A stretch of 64,000 nt of DNA from an uncultured Eubacteriales bacterium (GCA_902781945.1 CACZLE010000001.1:49693-113692), one strand, 5' to 3'. Numbered from the stretch's first letter, positions 43,948 through 52,284 are shown. The notes: generated from the letters alone by a model not told the origin. Numbers and translations are program-made.

Positions 43948-45582
43948 TCAGGAGAGGTTCTGCGCCTCCACCAGCTGATCGCCGCCATACTTTTTGCGCA
44001 GCGCGGGCTTTTCGATCTTGCCGGTGGGGTTGCGGGGCACGGAGGCGAAGATGATCTTGCGGGGGCGCTTGTAGCGGGGCAGTTGCAGGCAGAAGTTGTT
44101 GATGTCTTCTTCCGTGCAGGTACGGTCCGGCTTGAGCTCGATGATGGCGGCGGCGATTTCGCCCAGCCGTCTGTCGGGCAGGCCGATAACGGCCACATCC
44201 TTGATATCCGGGTTGCCGCTGAGGAAGTCCTCGATCTGCACAGGGTACAGGTTTTCACCGCCGGTGATGATTACATCCTTTTTGCGATCCACCAGGAAGA
44301 TAAAGCCATCCTCGTCCTCCTGAGCCATGTCGCCGGTGAAAAGCCAGCCGTCTTTCAGCGTGGCGGCTGTGGCGGCGGGATCGTTGTAATAGCAGGTCAT
44401 GGTGCCGGGACCCTTGACGCACAGCTCGCCCACCGTTCCGCGGGGGACGGTTTCGCCCTTTTCGTCCACGATCTTGGTTTCCCAGCCAAAGCCCGCCTTG
44501 CCGATGGCGCCCACCTTGTGAATGTTTTCCACGCCCAGGTGTACGCAGCCCGGGCCGATGGACTCGCTGAGACCGTAATTGGTGTCGTACTGATGATGGG
44601 GAAAGTATTCTTTCCAATGATGGATCAGGCTCTGGGGCACAGGCTGCGCACCGATGTGCATCAGCCGCCACTGGGACAGCTGATAATCCGCCAGGTTCAC
44701 TTCCTTGCGCTCAATGGCCCCCAGCAGATCCTGGGCCCAGGGCACCAGCAGCCACACGATGGTGCATTTCTCCTCGCTGACGGCTTCCAGGATATATTCA
44801 GGCTTATTGCCCTTGAGCAGCACAGCCTTGCCGCCCACCAGCAAGCTGCCGAACCAATGCATTTTCGCGCCGGTGTGATAGAGCGGAGGAATGCACAGGA
44901 ACACGTCCTCGTGGGTCTGACCATGGTGATTCTGCTCGCACAGGCAAGAGTGGTCCAGGCTCTCGTGATTGTGCAGGATGGCCTTGGGGAAACCCGTGGT
45001 GCCGGAGGAGAAATAAATAGCGGCGTTATCCTGGGGCGTCAGCGGGATCATGGGATCGGTGGCTGGCATCTGGGCGGTCAGCGCAAAATAGCTCTCCGCG
45101 AAGGAGGGACAGGTGCCGTTGAGATAGAACAGTGCGGGCAGATCCTGATTGTTTTCCGCCAGCTCCTCGATACGGCCAATGAATTCCGGACCGAAAACCA
45201 GGGCGTCCACCTCGGCCAGATGCAGGCAATATTTGATTTCGTCGGCGGTATAGCGGAAATTGAGGGGGACGGCCAGCGCGCCCGCCTTGAGAATGCCAAA
45301 ATACGCGGGCAGCCAGTCCAGACAGTTCATCAGCAGCACAGCCACTTTTTTGCCCTTGCCATAGCCCCGGGATAAAAGCAGATTGGCGAAGCGGTTGGCC
45401 TGATCGTCAAAAGCCTTCCAGGTGATCTCCCGCCGGTAGGTAGGCGCGTTGGCGGGCTCGATCAGCTCATATTCCTTCCAGGTGACGCGCCGTTTTTCGG
45501 CGTGCTCCGGGTTGATTTCCACCAAAGCGACTTCATTCCCATAAAGCTGGGCATTCTTTCTGAGCAGATCCACAATGGGCAT
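43948..45582 (-). CDS. AMP-forming acyl-CoA synthetase/ligase
   Basis: A 544-residue member of the ANL superfamily that activates a carboxylic acid as acyl-AMP and then acyl-CoA. The P-loop is IYFSSGTTGFPKAI; NYGLSES, GWLFTGDMAQEDEDGFIFLVDRKKD (A8 hinge) and the catalytic lysine in NPTGKIEKPALR are visible. A lysine/glutamate-rich insertion around residues 35-60 is not typical. The start at 45582 follows AAGGAGG. The acid is unknown; overall look is of medium/long-chain fatty acid ligases. A short leader ORF and hairpin lie upstream. Confidence 0.92.
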   Translation of the reverse strand: MPIVDLLRKNAQLYGNEVALVEINPEHAEKRRVTWKEYELIEPANAPTYRREITWKAFDDQANRFANLLLSRGYGKGKKVAVLLMNCLDWLPAYFGILKAGALAVPLNFRYTADEIKYCLHLAEVDALVFGPEFIGRIEELAENNQDLPALFYLNGTCPSFAESYFALTAQMPATDPMIPLTPQDNAAIYFSSGTTGFPKAILHNHESLDHSCLCEQNHHGQTHEDVFLCIPPLYHTGAKMHWFGSLLVGGKAVLLKGNKPEYILEAVSEEKCTIVWLLVPWAQDLLGAIERKEVNLADYQLSQWRLMHIGAQPVPQSLIHHWKEYFPHHQYDTNYGLSESIGPGCVHLGVENIHKVGAIGKAGFGWETKIVDEKGETVPRGTVGELCVKGPGTMTCYYNDPAATAATLKDGWLFTGDMAQEDEDGFIFLVDRKKDVIITGGENLYPVQIEDFLSGNPDIKDVAVIGLPDRRLGEIAAAIIELKPDRTCTEEDINNFCLQLPRYKRPRKIIFASVPRNPTGKIEKPALRKKYGGDQLVEAQNLS

Positions 45583-45605
45583 GGGAGAGCCTCCTTCATC
45601 ATAAA

Positions 45606-45627
45606 ACCGCAGCACATGGGCTGCGGT
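45606..45627 (-). promoter_or_regulatory. Hairpin between leader ORF and acyl-CoA synthetase (possible attenuator)
   Basis: ACCGCAGC (45606-45613) pairs with GCTGCGGT (45620-45627) around a 6-nt loop. On the minus strand only T4 follows, a weak terminator; on the plus strand a T6 run follows. Its place between a translated short ORF and the main gene suggests attenuation. Confidence 0.45.
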
Positions 45628-45654
45628 CGTTTTTTCTTGCTTCGCTGTCAGCCA

Positions 45655-45723
45655 TCACGAAAGCAACCGCATGGAATAGGCCATGCAGCGGCGGTAATAG
45701 CGGTAAGCGAACGAATGCGTCAT
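45655..45723 (-). CDS. 22-codon leader peptide ORF
   Basis: ATG at 45723 is preceded by a consensus AGGAGG with 5-bp spacing. The product begins MTHSFAYRYYRRCMAYSMR and ends LLS; four Tyr and four Arg residues are clustered. It stops 72 bp before the acyl-CoA synthetase ATG, with a hairpin in between. The strong ribosome site on so short a frame argues for a regulatory leader. No homologue is known to me, and it could also be a free small peptide. Confidence 0.5.
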   Translation of the reverse strand: MTHSFAYRYYRRCMAYSMRLLS

Positions 45724-45769
45724 AATAACCTCCTGAGCACTTTAATGCTTTAATGCTTTGCTCGATTAA

Positions 45770-45778
45770 AGTATATCA
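45770..45778 (-). promoter_or_regulatory. Extended -10 promoter for the leader ORF
   Basis: On the minus strand TGATATACT (TG-n-TATACT) lies 46 bp before the leader ATG. No good -35 is present. A direct repeat GCATTAAA GCATTAAA (about 45741-45758) lies in the leader between them. Confidence 0.45.
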
Positions 45779-45811
45779 TACTTCTGCCGCTTTGGGTGTT
45801 TTTCCTTTGTA

Positions 45812-45839
45812 TTTTAAAACCGCCTCCGAAGAGGCGGTT
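45812..45839 (-). terminator. Terminator after the G3E GTPase genes
   Basis: A 9-bp stem (45839-45831 with 45826-45818) has, on the minus strand, a stable C-TTCG-G tetraloop, then a T-rich tail. Confidence 0.88.
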
Positions 45840-45850
45840 CAAATAATCGG

Positions 45851-46801
45851 TCAGGTGAAGGTGACGTATTGCTCCTTGGGCTTGTCCGCCACGGTGGCAT
45901 CCATCTGCATCAGGGCCACCATGTCATGATCCTGGGCCTTATTGTACACACACTGGGCCTTGGCGGTCAGGGTGTACCACTTGGTCTTGGAGGGACGCAT
46001 ATCGCCGCGGCACAGCAGGGTCAAGGGCTGGATATCATTGGCGCAGCAGGTCATGGCCAGACGCCCGAAGCCGAAGAACCCCTTGGGCACGCCGGGATCG
46101 GCGAATACCTGGCCCTTGATGCGGATCACCTTGTCGTCATAGCGATTGGGATGATCCATGGCGTCCAGATAGAACAGCCCGAATTGCTCATCCGTAATGT
46201 CGATCACGTCGGCCTTCATGTCGTAGGGCAGATCCTCGTCGGAAACGCCGTCGTCGGAATGACCGTCCGTAAACTCAAACAGAATGGTGGTGCTGCTGTT
46301 CATGGCCCGCAGCTGTTTGCGCCAGGTGCTGATGGGCATGCCCTCCTCCACGCGGTTGAACAGGATCAGGTCGCTGTTCTGCATGGGGTCGGTCATGAGC
46401 TGGCGCATGTTGTTCATGTAGTTTTCGTAGGTGGTGGCATCCACCATGGTGATCACCTGCACCAGTTCCCAGCGGGAGGGCAGCTGCATGGTGTTCAGCT
46501 TGGCGAATTTGAATACGTTGTTGTATTCCATGATGACGCGCTCGGGCTTGATCTGCCGGTTGAGCTCCACGAAAAGCGTGGGCGTCATATCTTCCTCGCC
46601 GTCCACCATGTGCAGATACACGTTCTGCTTGGCCAGCTTCTTTTCGTCAAACTCCTCGTTGCCTTCCTCGCAGACGATGAGCAGGGTTTTTTGCCCCCGG
46701 GAGAAGCTGTCGTCATCCAGCATGTTCTGGATCAGGGACGTTTTGCCGCTGTCCAGAAAACCGGCGACGATATAAATGGGGATAATTTCATCGGGACGCA
46801 T
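45851..46801 (-). CDS. G3E (CobW-type) GTPase fused to a DUF1980/YcgQ-like domain
   Basis: A 316-residue protein. The N-terminal part is a G3E GTPase: Walker A GFLDSGKTS (14-22), a conserved EY pair in VIMEYNNVF, and ILFNRVEE in place of the usual NKxD. It lacks the CxCC metal motif of its neighbour. Residues about 205-316 resemble the C-terminal domain of YcgQ/DUF1980 proteins (DKVIRIKGQV, then MTCCANDIQPLTLLCRG with C252-C253), found beside YcgR-type permeases. G3E proteins act as metal chaperones or insertases. The fusion suggests handling of a metal, probably zinc, at a paired cysteine. Confidence 0.8.
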   Translation of the reverse strand: MRPDEIIPIYIVAGFLDSGKTSLIQNMLDDDSFSRGQKTLLIVCEEGNEEFDEKKLAKQNVYLHMVDGEEDMTPTLFVELNRQIKPERVIMEYNNVFKFAKLNTMQLPSRWELVQVITMVDATTYENYMNNMRQLMTDPMQNSDLILFNRVEEGMPISTWRKQLRAMNSSTTILFEFTDGHSDDGVSDEDLPYDMKADVIDITDEQFGLFYLDAMDHPNRYDDKVIRIKGQVFADPGVPKGFFGFGRLAMTCCANDIQPLTLLCRGDMRPSKTKWYTLTAKAQCVYNKAQDHDMVALMQMDATVADKPKEQYVTFT

Positions 46802-46810
46802 GATGCCTCC

Positions 46811-47953
46811 TTATACGCCGAACAGGGTGCGCAGTGCGGATTCGTCGATATGGGTGCCGATCACGCACAGACGGCCGGTATAATCCGCGCCGCCATAACG
46901 GATCTCGGTCTCGCCGGGCACGTAATCGAAGTGCAGCCAGCGGCCATCGTCGGCCTGCACGATGCCCTTGGCGCGCAGGATATCGCCGTATTCTTCCTCG
47001 TCGGTGAGCTTGGCCAGAGCTTCCCGCAGACCGTCCTCGGTGAAGCGCTTGGCGGTCTCTACGCCGATATTGTCAAAGATTTCGTCGGCGTCGTGACCAT
47101 GATGATGGTGATGATGATGCTCATGGTCATGATCGTGATGATGGTGCTCGTGCTCCTCATGATCATGGTCATGATGGTGCTCATGCTCCTCATGGTCGTG
47201 ATGATGCTCGTGCTCATCCTCTTCGTGGTCATGATCATGGTGATGCTCATGTTCGTGCTCTTCATGCTCATGGTCGTGATCATGATGGTGATGATGATGC
47301 TCGTGCTCTTCCTCTTCTTCTTCCTCCGGCAGATCGGCCAGGGTCAGCAGCTTGGAAGGATTCTCGATGGTCTCCAGCATGGTCTTGGCGTCCAGATCAT
47401 CCCAGGGGGTGGTGATGATGCGGGCTTCGGGATTCTGCTCGGCCACCAGGGCACGGCTCTTTTCCACCCGCTCGGCGGACAGCAGCTGGGTGCGGCTGAA
47501 AATGATGGTCTCGGCGCTCTTGATCTGGTCGATGAAGAATTCGCCAAAGTTCTTCATATAGATGCGGCTGCGGCCCGCGTCCACCACGGTGGCGCATCCG
47601 GCGATCTCCAATTCGGGATGGCTTTCCTTGGCTTCTTCCACGGCGCGGCGGATATCGCTCAGCTTGCCAACGCCGGTTGGCTCCACGATCAGGCGTTCAG
47701 GATGATAGGTGTTGATCAGATCGTCGATGGCCTTTTGAAAGTCGCCCGCCAGGGTGCAGCAGATGCAGCCGCTGTTCAGCTCGGTGACGGTGATGCCGGC
47801 ATCCTTCATGAAGCCGCCGTCCACGCCCACTTCGCCGTATTCATTTTCCAGCAGGATCACTTTTTCGCCCTTCATGGCGCCCGAGATCAGCTTTTTGATC
47901 AGCGTGGTTTTGCCTGCGCCCAGGAAACCGGAAATGATGTTGACTTTTACCAT
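46811..47953 (-). CDS. G3E (CobW-type) metal-chaperone GTPase with long His/acidic tract
   Basis: A 380-residue COG0523-type GTPase. Walker A GFLGAGKTT (9-17), the metal-binding GCICC (62-66) and IVEPTGVGKLSDI are canonical. Residues about 210-288 are almost entirely His, Glu and Asp, with about 40 histidines; this is a metal store or sensor placed between the GTPase and the C-terminal CobW_C domain (about 290-380, with GRLCVIGT). Zinc or nickel is the likely metal. It is 9 bp upstream of the second G3E gene, so the two probably work together. Confidence 0.92.
   Translation of the reverse strand: MVKVNIISGFLGAGKTTLIKKLISGAMKGEKVILLENEYGEVGVDGGFMKDAGITVTELNSGCICCTLAGDFQKAIDDLINTYHPERLIVEPTGVGKLSDIRRAVEEAKESHPELEIAGCATVVDAGRSRIYMKNFGEFFIDQIKSAETIIFSRTQLLSAERVEKSRALVAEQNPEARIITTPWDDLDAKTMLETIENPSKLLTLADLPEEEEEEEHEHHHHHHDHDHEHEEHEHEHHHDHDHEEDEHEHHHDHEEHEHHHDHDHEEHEHHHHDHDHEHHHHHHHGHDADEIFDNIGVETAKRFTEDGLREALAKLTDEEEYGDILRAKGIVQADDGRWLHFDYVPGETEIRYGGADYTGRLCVIGTHIDESALRTLFGV
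47090..47326 (-). repeat. His/Asp/Glu codon repeat inside the G3E GTPase gene
   Basis: About 240 bp of degenerate CAT/CAC-GAT/GAC-GAG triplets encode the metal-binding tract. The unit reading roughly HHHDHDHEEHEH recurs about three times, consistent with growth by slippage or unequal exchange. Length may vary between strains. Confidence 0.8.
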
Positions 47954-47969
47954 AATGAATCACTCCTTG

Positions 47970-49028
47970 CTATTTGGCATATATGATATCCTGCACCGCT
48001 CCCTCGCCTTCGATGAAGGGATTGAGCGGGAAGGGGGTATCGCGCTGTAAAATGTCCATGACCTCCTGGGCCGCGTCGCCCGTCACCGGGGCAGGCTGAT
48101 AATTGCTGTACGGCTCGGTGCCGGTGGCGTGGAAGGGCCAGACGGTCAGTTGGGAACTGAACAGATGCCTGTTGTCGAAGGTCAGCTTGACCTGCATGAC
48201 AGCGGTGGGAATGGAGGAGGCAAAGGGACGGTTGTTGCCGCCAAAGCTGAAATTGCCCAGGCTGTACAGGATCAGGCGATCCTTGTAGACCTCGATGCCC
48301 TGGAGCACGTGGGGATGGGTCCCCACCACCAGATCCGCGCCATGATCAATGGCGTGATGGGCGAATCGGGTCTGGTCGTAATCGTTGTGCTTTTCCTGAT
48401 ATTCTTCTCCGTGATGCAGACATACGATGACGAAATCCACGCCTTCGTCCTTCTTGATGCGGGCAATTGCTTCCTCCAGCCAGGTATAATAGGTTTCCAT
48501 ATAATACCGGCGGAAGGAGAACACAGCAAATTTGACGCCTTTGCGCTCAAAGGTGAAATAGCTGTTGTTATAGGCCCACTGCACGCCAGCGTTATCCAGG
48601 ACCCGCTGACAGTCCCGCAGGCCGTCGATGCCGTAATCCAACGCGTGGTTGTTGCTCATGCTGACGCCTTCCACGCTGCCTTGGGTGAGGATATTGACAT
48701 AGTCCGCGGGGCCGCGGAAATTGAGATACAGATCCGTATTCCGCAGATCCCAGCGGTCCGTCAGCACGCATTCCAGGTTGACCAGGGTATAATCATCCCG
48801 GGCAAAAAGGTCCTGCGCATGGACCAGGGGATAGCGATAATCGTTCCCTTTGGCGCTGAGTACGCCCACGAAGGAATCCGGGCTGCCATGCAGCGGCTCA
48901 TCCGCGGCCAGCGTGCAGTCGCCCGCCAGAGAGATCACGATTTCGGCGATATCCATGTCAGCCTTCGCCCAGGAAACTGCGCCCAAAACGCTGATCAAAA
49001 CGAGCAGCCACGCCGTAAATCGCCGCAT
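47970..49028 (-). CDS. CapA/PgsA-family metallophosphatase-like exported protein
   Basis: A 352-residue protein with an N-terminal signal peptide (WLLVLISVLGAVSWAKA, about residues 7-23, no lipobox). The CapA pattern is present: SLAGDCTLA, LVNLECVLTD, NFRGPADYVNIL, SMSNNHALDYGIDGL, VCLHHGEEYQ, HAIDHGADLVVGTHPHVLQG, and LILYSLGNFSFGG. Family members act in poly-gamma-glutamate synthesis or as cell-surface phosphoesterases; no capBC genes are present, so the role is open. GAGGAGG lies 8 bp upstream of the ATG. Confidence 0.9.
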   Translation of the reverse strand: MRRFTAWLLVLISVLGAVSWAKADMDIAEIVISLAGDCTLAADEPLHGSPDSFVGVLSAKGNDYRYPLVHAQDLFARDDYTLVNLECVLTDRWDLRNTDLYLNFRGPADYVNILTQGSVEGVSMSNNHALDYGIDGLRDCQRVLDNAGVQWAYNNSYFTFERKGVKFAVFSFRRYYMETYYTWLEEAIARIKKDEGVDFVIVCLHHGEEYQEKHNDYDQTRFAHHAIDHGADLVVGTHPHVLQGIEVYKDRLILYSLGNFSFGGNNRPFASSIPTAVMQVKLTFDNRHLFSSQLTVWPFHATGTEPYSNYQPAPVTGDAAQEVMDILQRDTPFPLNPFIEGEGAVQDIIYAK

Positions 49029-49054
49029 CCCATGATCCTCCTCATAAGTAAATG

Positions 49055-49078
49055 CCCGTCTGTGTTACCACAGACGGG
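49055..49078 (-). terminator. Hairpin after tRNA-Leu
   Basis: A perfect 10-bp stem (49078-49069 with 49064-49055) with a 4-nt loop lies between the tRNA and the CapA-like gene. The trailing T-run is poor, so termination may be partial and capA could use tRNA read-through. Confidence 0.6.
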
Positions 49079-49081
49079 TGT

Positions 49082-49168
49082 TGGTGCCGGTGGCCGGACT
49101 CGAACCGGCACGCCATCGCTGGCGGTGGATTTTGAGTCCACTACGTCTGCCAATTCCATCACACCGGC
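49082..49168 (-). tRNA. tRNA-Leu (anticodon CAA)
   Basis: The minus strand folds as a class II tRNA. The acceptor GCCGGTG (49168-49162) pairs with CACCGGC. The anticodon loop reads CT-CAA-AA in a GTGGA/TCCAC stem, the long variable arm is CGCCAGCGATGGCG, and the T-arm GCCGGTTCGAGTCCGGC is standard. The CCA end is encoded (49084-49082). It reads UUG codons. Confidence 0.96.
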
Positions 49169-49196
49169 ACATGCTTGGCCGTTGCAGCCAGATGAT

Positions 49197-49225
49197 ATTA
49201 TATTAAAAACGAGCAAGATTGTCAA
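49197..49225 (-). promoter_or_regulatory. Promoter of tRNA-Leu
   Basis: On the minus strand TTGACA (49225-49220) and TATAAT (49202-49197) with a 17-bp spacer, full consensus, as expected for a stable RNA gene. Confidence 0.92.
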
Positions 49226-49250
49226 GCCGTTTCATCGCTTTTTTCAGGGC

Positions 49251-50489
49251 TTACAGTAAAATGACGGCTGCGCCATACACGGCGAATACGCAGGCAAAAA
49301 TCAATACGAACACTTCGCCGATACGCATTTTGCGGCCATGGCCGGGAAGGGCCAGATAGAGGGCGGCGTAGGGCAGCAGATCGCAGGTATAGCGCGCGCC
49401 GAACTGATATCCGCCAAAGGTGCGATGAAGCAGCAGCAGGAAAAGATGAACGAAGAAGCAGAGGATGAGCACGAGCTTGGGCAGGGTGATCCGGCGGCGG
49501 ATAAAATCAAAAATGATCCAACACAGCAGCAGCAGGAAAACGGGATTGGCGATCAGGAAGCAGAAGCCAAATTGATTGAGCTCCCATCCGCCTTCGCCTT
49601 TGCTGAAGGGCAGGCCCCCGATAAAGGTTTTGATATTCGCCGCCACGTGAGACAGGGAAAACTGAGTACCTCCCTGCCAGGAGAATTCCGGTAAATAGTT
49701 GTGACCGAACTCCAGCGGATTGCCGAAGCGGACCCAGTTATACCATCCGTAGGCGAAGGCAATCATCAATCCCAGCAGCACGCCAGGAAGCAGGCGCAGC
49801 GCGGCTTGACGGAATTTGATCTGTTCCTGTCTGCATTGATCGTAATAGAGGGCAAACAGCGGCAGCCCATAAACGGCGTTGAAGGGACGGCAGCCCACAG
49901 CCAAGGCATAGCAAAGGAGAGAAAACGTCGGCTTGCCGATAAACATGCAGCAGACGGACAGACAGGTGCATGCAAAGGCCAGCGTTTGGGCCTGGAACCA
50001 GACGGCACCTTCCGTGGTAAGGGAGAGCAAACAGCCCGCAAAGCTGCACAAAAGGGCAAACCCCATGGCGGACAGGGAATCATAGCCCGCCTTTTTCAGC
50101 ATATGATAGACCGCCAGACAGCCCGTCAGGACGTAGAGCTTGACCAACAGGTTATCCGGGGTGGCGTCGCCAAAGAGAAAGGTCAGGAAAAACAGGGGAA
50201 TGCTGGGCACTGGGGGAAAGGAAACATACCAGTCGCCCTCAAATACCGCCAATTCCAGCCAGGGATAATCATGCCCCAGGGAAAAGGCTCCCTTTCGCCA
50301 GGCCAGGGCTTGCAGGGTATAGGTAAAATAGCCGCTGCTGCCCGCAAAGCGCTTGCCGATCCTCAGGCAGAAAAAGCAATAAAACACCGCCGTTGCCCAG
50401 CAGAGCAGCAGAGGAGCATAATCCCTTCTTCGCAGCCAGGCAAGGTCGGCGCGTATTATGCACTTGATCCGATCACTCACGGTTGTCAT
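49251..50489 (-). CDS. Polytopic membrane protein, unknown function (GT-C-like)
   Basis: A 412-residue hydrophobic protein with roughly ten membrane segments, the first at about 25-45. A soluble loop after TM1 (SSGYFTYTLQALAWRKGAFSL) and a conserved-looking GCRPFNAVYGLPLF recall GT-C glycosyltransferases or related lipid-linked sugar transferases, but the acidic motif of that fold is not clearly identifiable. The start overlaps era by 17 nt, so it is expressed as the last gene of the era operon. I do not recognise the family with confidence. Confidence 0.75.
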   Translation of the reverse strand: MTTVSDRIKCIIRADLAWLRRRDYAPLLLCWATAVFYCFFCLRIGKRFAGSSGYFTYTLQALAWRKGAFSLGHDYPWLELAVFEGDWYVSFPPVPSIPLFFLTFLFGDATPDNLLVKLYVLTGCLAVYHMLKKAGYDSLSAMGFALLCSFAGCLLSLTTEGAVWFQAQTLAFACTCLSVCCMFIGKPTFSLLCYALAVGCRPFNAVYGLPLFALYYDQCRQEQIKFRQAALRLLPGVLLGLMIAFAYGWYNWVRFGNPLEFGHNYLPEFSWQGGTQFSLSHVAANIKTFIGGLPFSKGEGGWELNQFGFCFLIANPVFLLLLCWIIFDFIRRRITLPKLVLILCFFVHLFLLLLHRTFGGYQFGARYTCDLLPYAALYLALPGHGRKMRIGEVFVLIFACVFAVYGAAVILL

Positions 50490-51366
50490 AGCCCAGGGTG
50501 CGCAGATCCGCTTTGGAGTTGCGCCAATCCGGACGCACCTTGACCCACAGCTGCAAATTGACGCGCATGCCCAGCAGCGATTCGATATCGATGCGGGCTT
50601 CCTTTCCGATCAGGGACAGCATGGCGCCGTGCTTACCGATGATAATGGATTTGTGTGAATCTTTCTCACAGTAGATATCCGCGTGGATCTCCATCAGATT
50701 GTCGCTTTTCTTTTCCATTCTGAGGATCTCCACGCCGATGCCATGGGGCACCTCATCCCGCAGATGGCGCAGGGCCTTTTCCCGGATCAGCTCGGCGCAA
50801 AGCACCCGCTCCGGCTGGTCGGTCAGCATATCGTCGGGGAAATACTTGGGACCCGCAGGCAATCTGCTGAGCAGCTCCTTTCGCAGGGTATCCAACCCCT
50901 CGCCGGTCTTGGCGCTGATGGGCAGGATGGCGGCGAAGGGCATCTCTTTGAAAATATCGATGATCCGCAGCAGCTCCTGGGGCTGCACCAGATCGATTTT
51001 GTTGAGCAGCAGCAAAACGGGCAGCTTCTTGCGGGACATATCCTCCGCGATCTGCCGATCTCCGGGGCCAACGGCGGTCACATCCACCAGCACTACAAGA
51101 GCATCAATTCCCTCCATGCCCTCCTGCACCGCCTGCATCATGAAGTTTCCCAGCTGGGTGCGGGGCTTATGGATGCCGGGCGTGTCCACAAAGACCATCT
51201 GATACTTTTCATCGCACACCACGCCCATCAAGCGGTTACGGGTGGTTTGCGGGCGATTGGACACGATGGCCACCTTTTCGCCCACCAGGCTGTTGAGCAG
51301 GGTGGATTTGCCCACGTTGGGACGGCCTACGATGGCAATGAATCCGCTTTTGAATTCGTTTGGCAT
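50473..51366 (-). CDS. era: Ribosome assembly GTPase Era
   Basis: Era binds the 3' end of 16S rRNA and helps mature the small subunit. The 297-residue protein has G1 GRPNVGKST (14-22), G3 DTPGI, G4 NKID, and a C-terminal KH domain with IIGKHGAMLSLIGKEARIDIE. It lies 6 bp after the ybeY-cdd fusion gene, in the conserved phoH-ybeY-era neighbourhood. A membrane protein gene overlaps its end. Confidence 0.97.
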   Translation of the reverse strand: MPNEFKSGFIAIVGRPNVGKSTLLNSLVGEKVAIVSNRPQTTRNRLMGVVCDEKYQMVFVDTPGIHKPRTQLGNFMMQAVQEGMEGIDALVVLVDVTAVGPGDRQIAEDMSRKKLPVLLLLNKIDLVQPQELLRIIDIFKEMPFAAILPISAKTGEGLDTLRKELLSRLPAGPKYFPDDMLTDQPERVLCAELIREKALRHLRDEVPHGIGVEILRMEKKSDNLMEIHADIYCEKDSHKSIIIGKHGAMLSLIGKEARIDIESLLGMRVNLQLWVKVRPDWRNSKADLRTLGYDNRE

Positions 51367-51372
51367 GTGTGT

Positions 51373-52284
51373 TTAATCCTTTCCAAGATAATCGCCCGTG
51401 CCGGTGCTGGGGCCAAAGGAATGGGGAAGAAGATCACGCAGGTTCATTTCGTCCCGCTCGTCGCCGCAGGCCACGATGACCCGCAGATCCGGAGCGAATT
51501 CATTGAGCGCCTGACGGCAGATGCCGCAGGGCCAGGGCAGGGATTTTTCGGCGGCAATGGCGATGGTCACAAATTCCCGTGCGCCTTCGCTGATCGCCTT
51601 GAACAGGGCCGTGCGTTCAGCGCAATTGGTAGCGCCGTAGGAGGCGTTTTCAATATTGCAGCCGGTGAACAGCCTGCCGTCCGCGCTTAGAAGGCATGCG
51701 CCCACCTTGTATTTGGAATAGGGAGAATAGGAAAACTGCATGGCATCCTTGGCCTTGGCGATCAGCTCGTCATCGCTGACCCGGGAGATGCCCGCGGCGT
51801 TCAACGCTTTTTCTTCCATGGCTCGCATTTGCTCCTTGTCCTTGTCGTTCATATGGTCATAGCCCATCAGGTGAAACAGGGCGTGTACGGTCAGATAAGC
51901 CAATTCCCGGGTGACGGAGTGGCCGTATTCCGCCGCCTGCGCCCGCACATGATCCATGGAGATCACGATATCTCCCAGCACGCAGGCGCGCAGCTCGGGG
52001 TCCCATTCCCGATGCAATAGCTGGGGAGCATGTCCTGCCGTCTGCCGAGGAGAAAAAGCGGCGGAGGGAAAGGACAGCACATCGGTGGAACGATCCACCT
52101 GCCGGTATTCCCGGTTCAGCTGATGGATGCTGTCGTCGTCTGTGAACCGCAGATACGCCGCACTGGGCAGCGATACGCCTTCCGCCCGCAAGCATTGGCG
52201 GGCGCAGCGCAGCAGCAGCGCCTCCGTCCCTTCCGGGACGGGAACATCAAAATCAAACTCAAAACGAAAGATCGGTTGACTCAT
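51373..52284 (-). CDS. Fusion of endoribonuclease YbeY with cytidine deaminase
   Basis: A 303-residue two-domain protein. Residues 1-165 are YbeY: STDVLSFP, LGDIVISMDHV and the zinc triad in VHALFHLMGYDH (canonical HGxLHLxGYDH, with Ala-Leu-Phe variation). Residues about 168-300 are a complete cytidine deaminase: YSPYSKYKVGACLL, GCNIENASYGATNCAERTALF with the CAE zinc/proton site, and PCGICRQALNEF. YbeY matures 16S rRNA and the deaminase salvages pyrimidines. In many Firmicutes the order is ybeY-dgkA-cdd-era; here dgkA is absent and the flanking genes have joined in frame. The start overlaps the pgpH stop (ATGA). Confidence 0.93.
   Translation of the reverse strand: MSQPIFRFEFDFDVPVPEGTEALLLRCARQCLRAEGVSLPSAAYLRFTDDDSIHQLNREYRQVDRSTDVLSFPSAAFSPRQTAGHAPQLLHREWDPELRACVLGDIVISMDHVRAQAAEYGHSVTRELAYLTVHALFHLMGYDHMNDKDKEQMRAMEEKALNAAGISRVSDDELIAKAKDAMQFSYSPYSKYKVGACLLSADGRLFTGCNIENASYGATNCAERTALFKAISEGAREFVTIAIAAEKSLPWPCGICRQALNEFAPDLRVIVACGDERDEMNLRDLLPHSFGPSTGTGDYLGKD

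Noticed and set aside
47090..47326. Repetitive block considered as a CRISPR array or minisatellite
   Set aside because: It is in frame within a GTPase gene, encodes His/Asp/Glu, and has no conserved repeat-spacer pattern.
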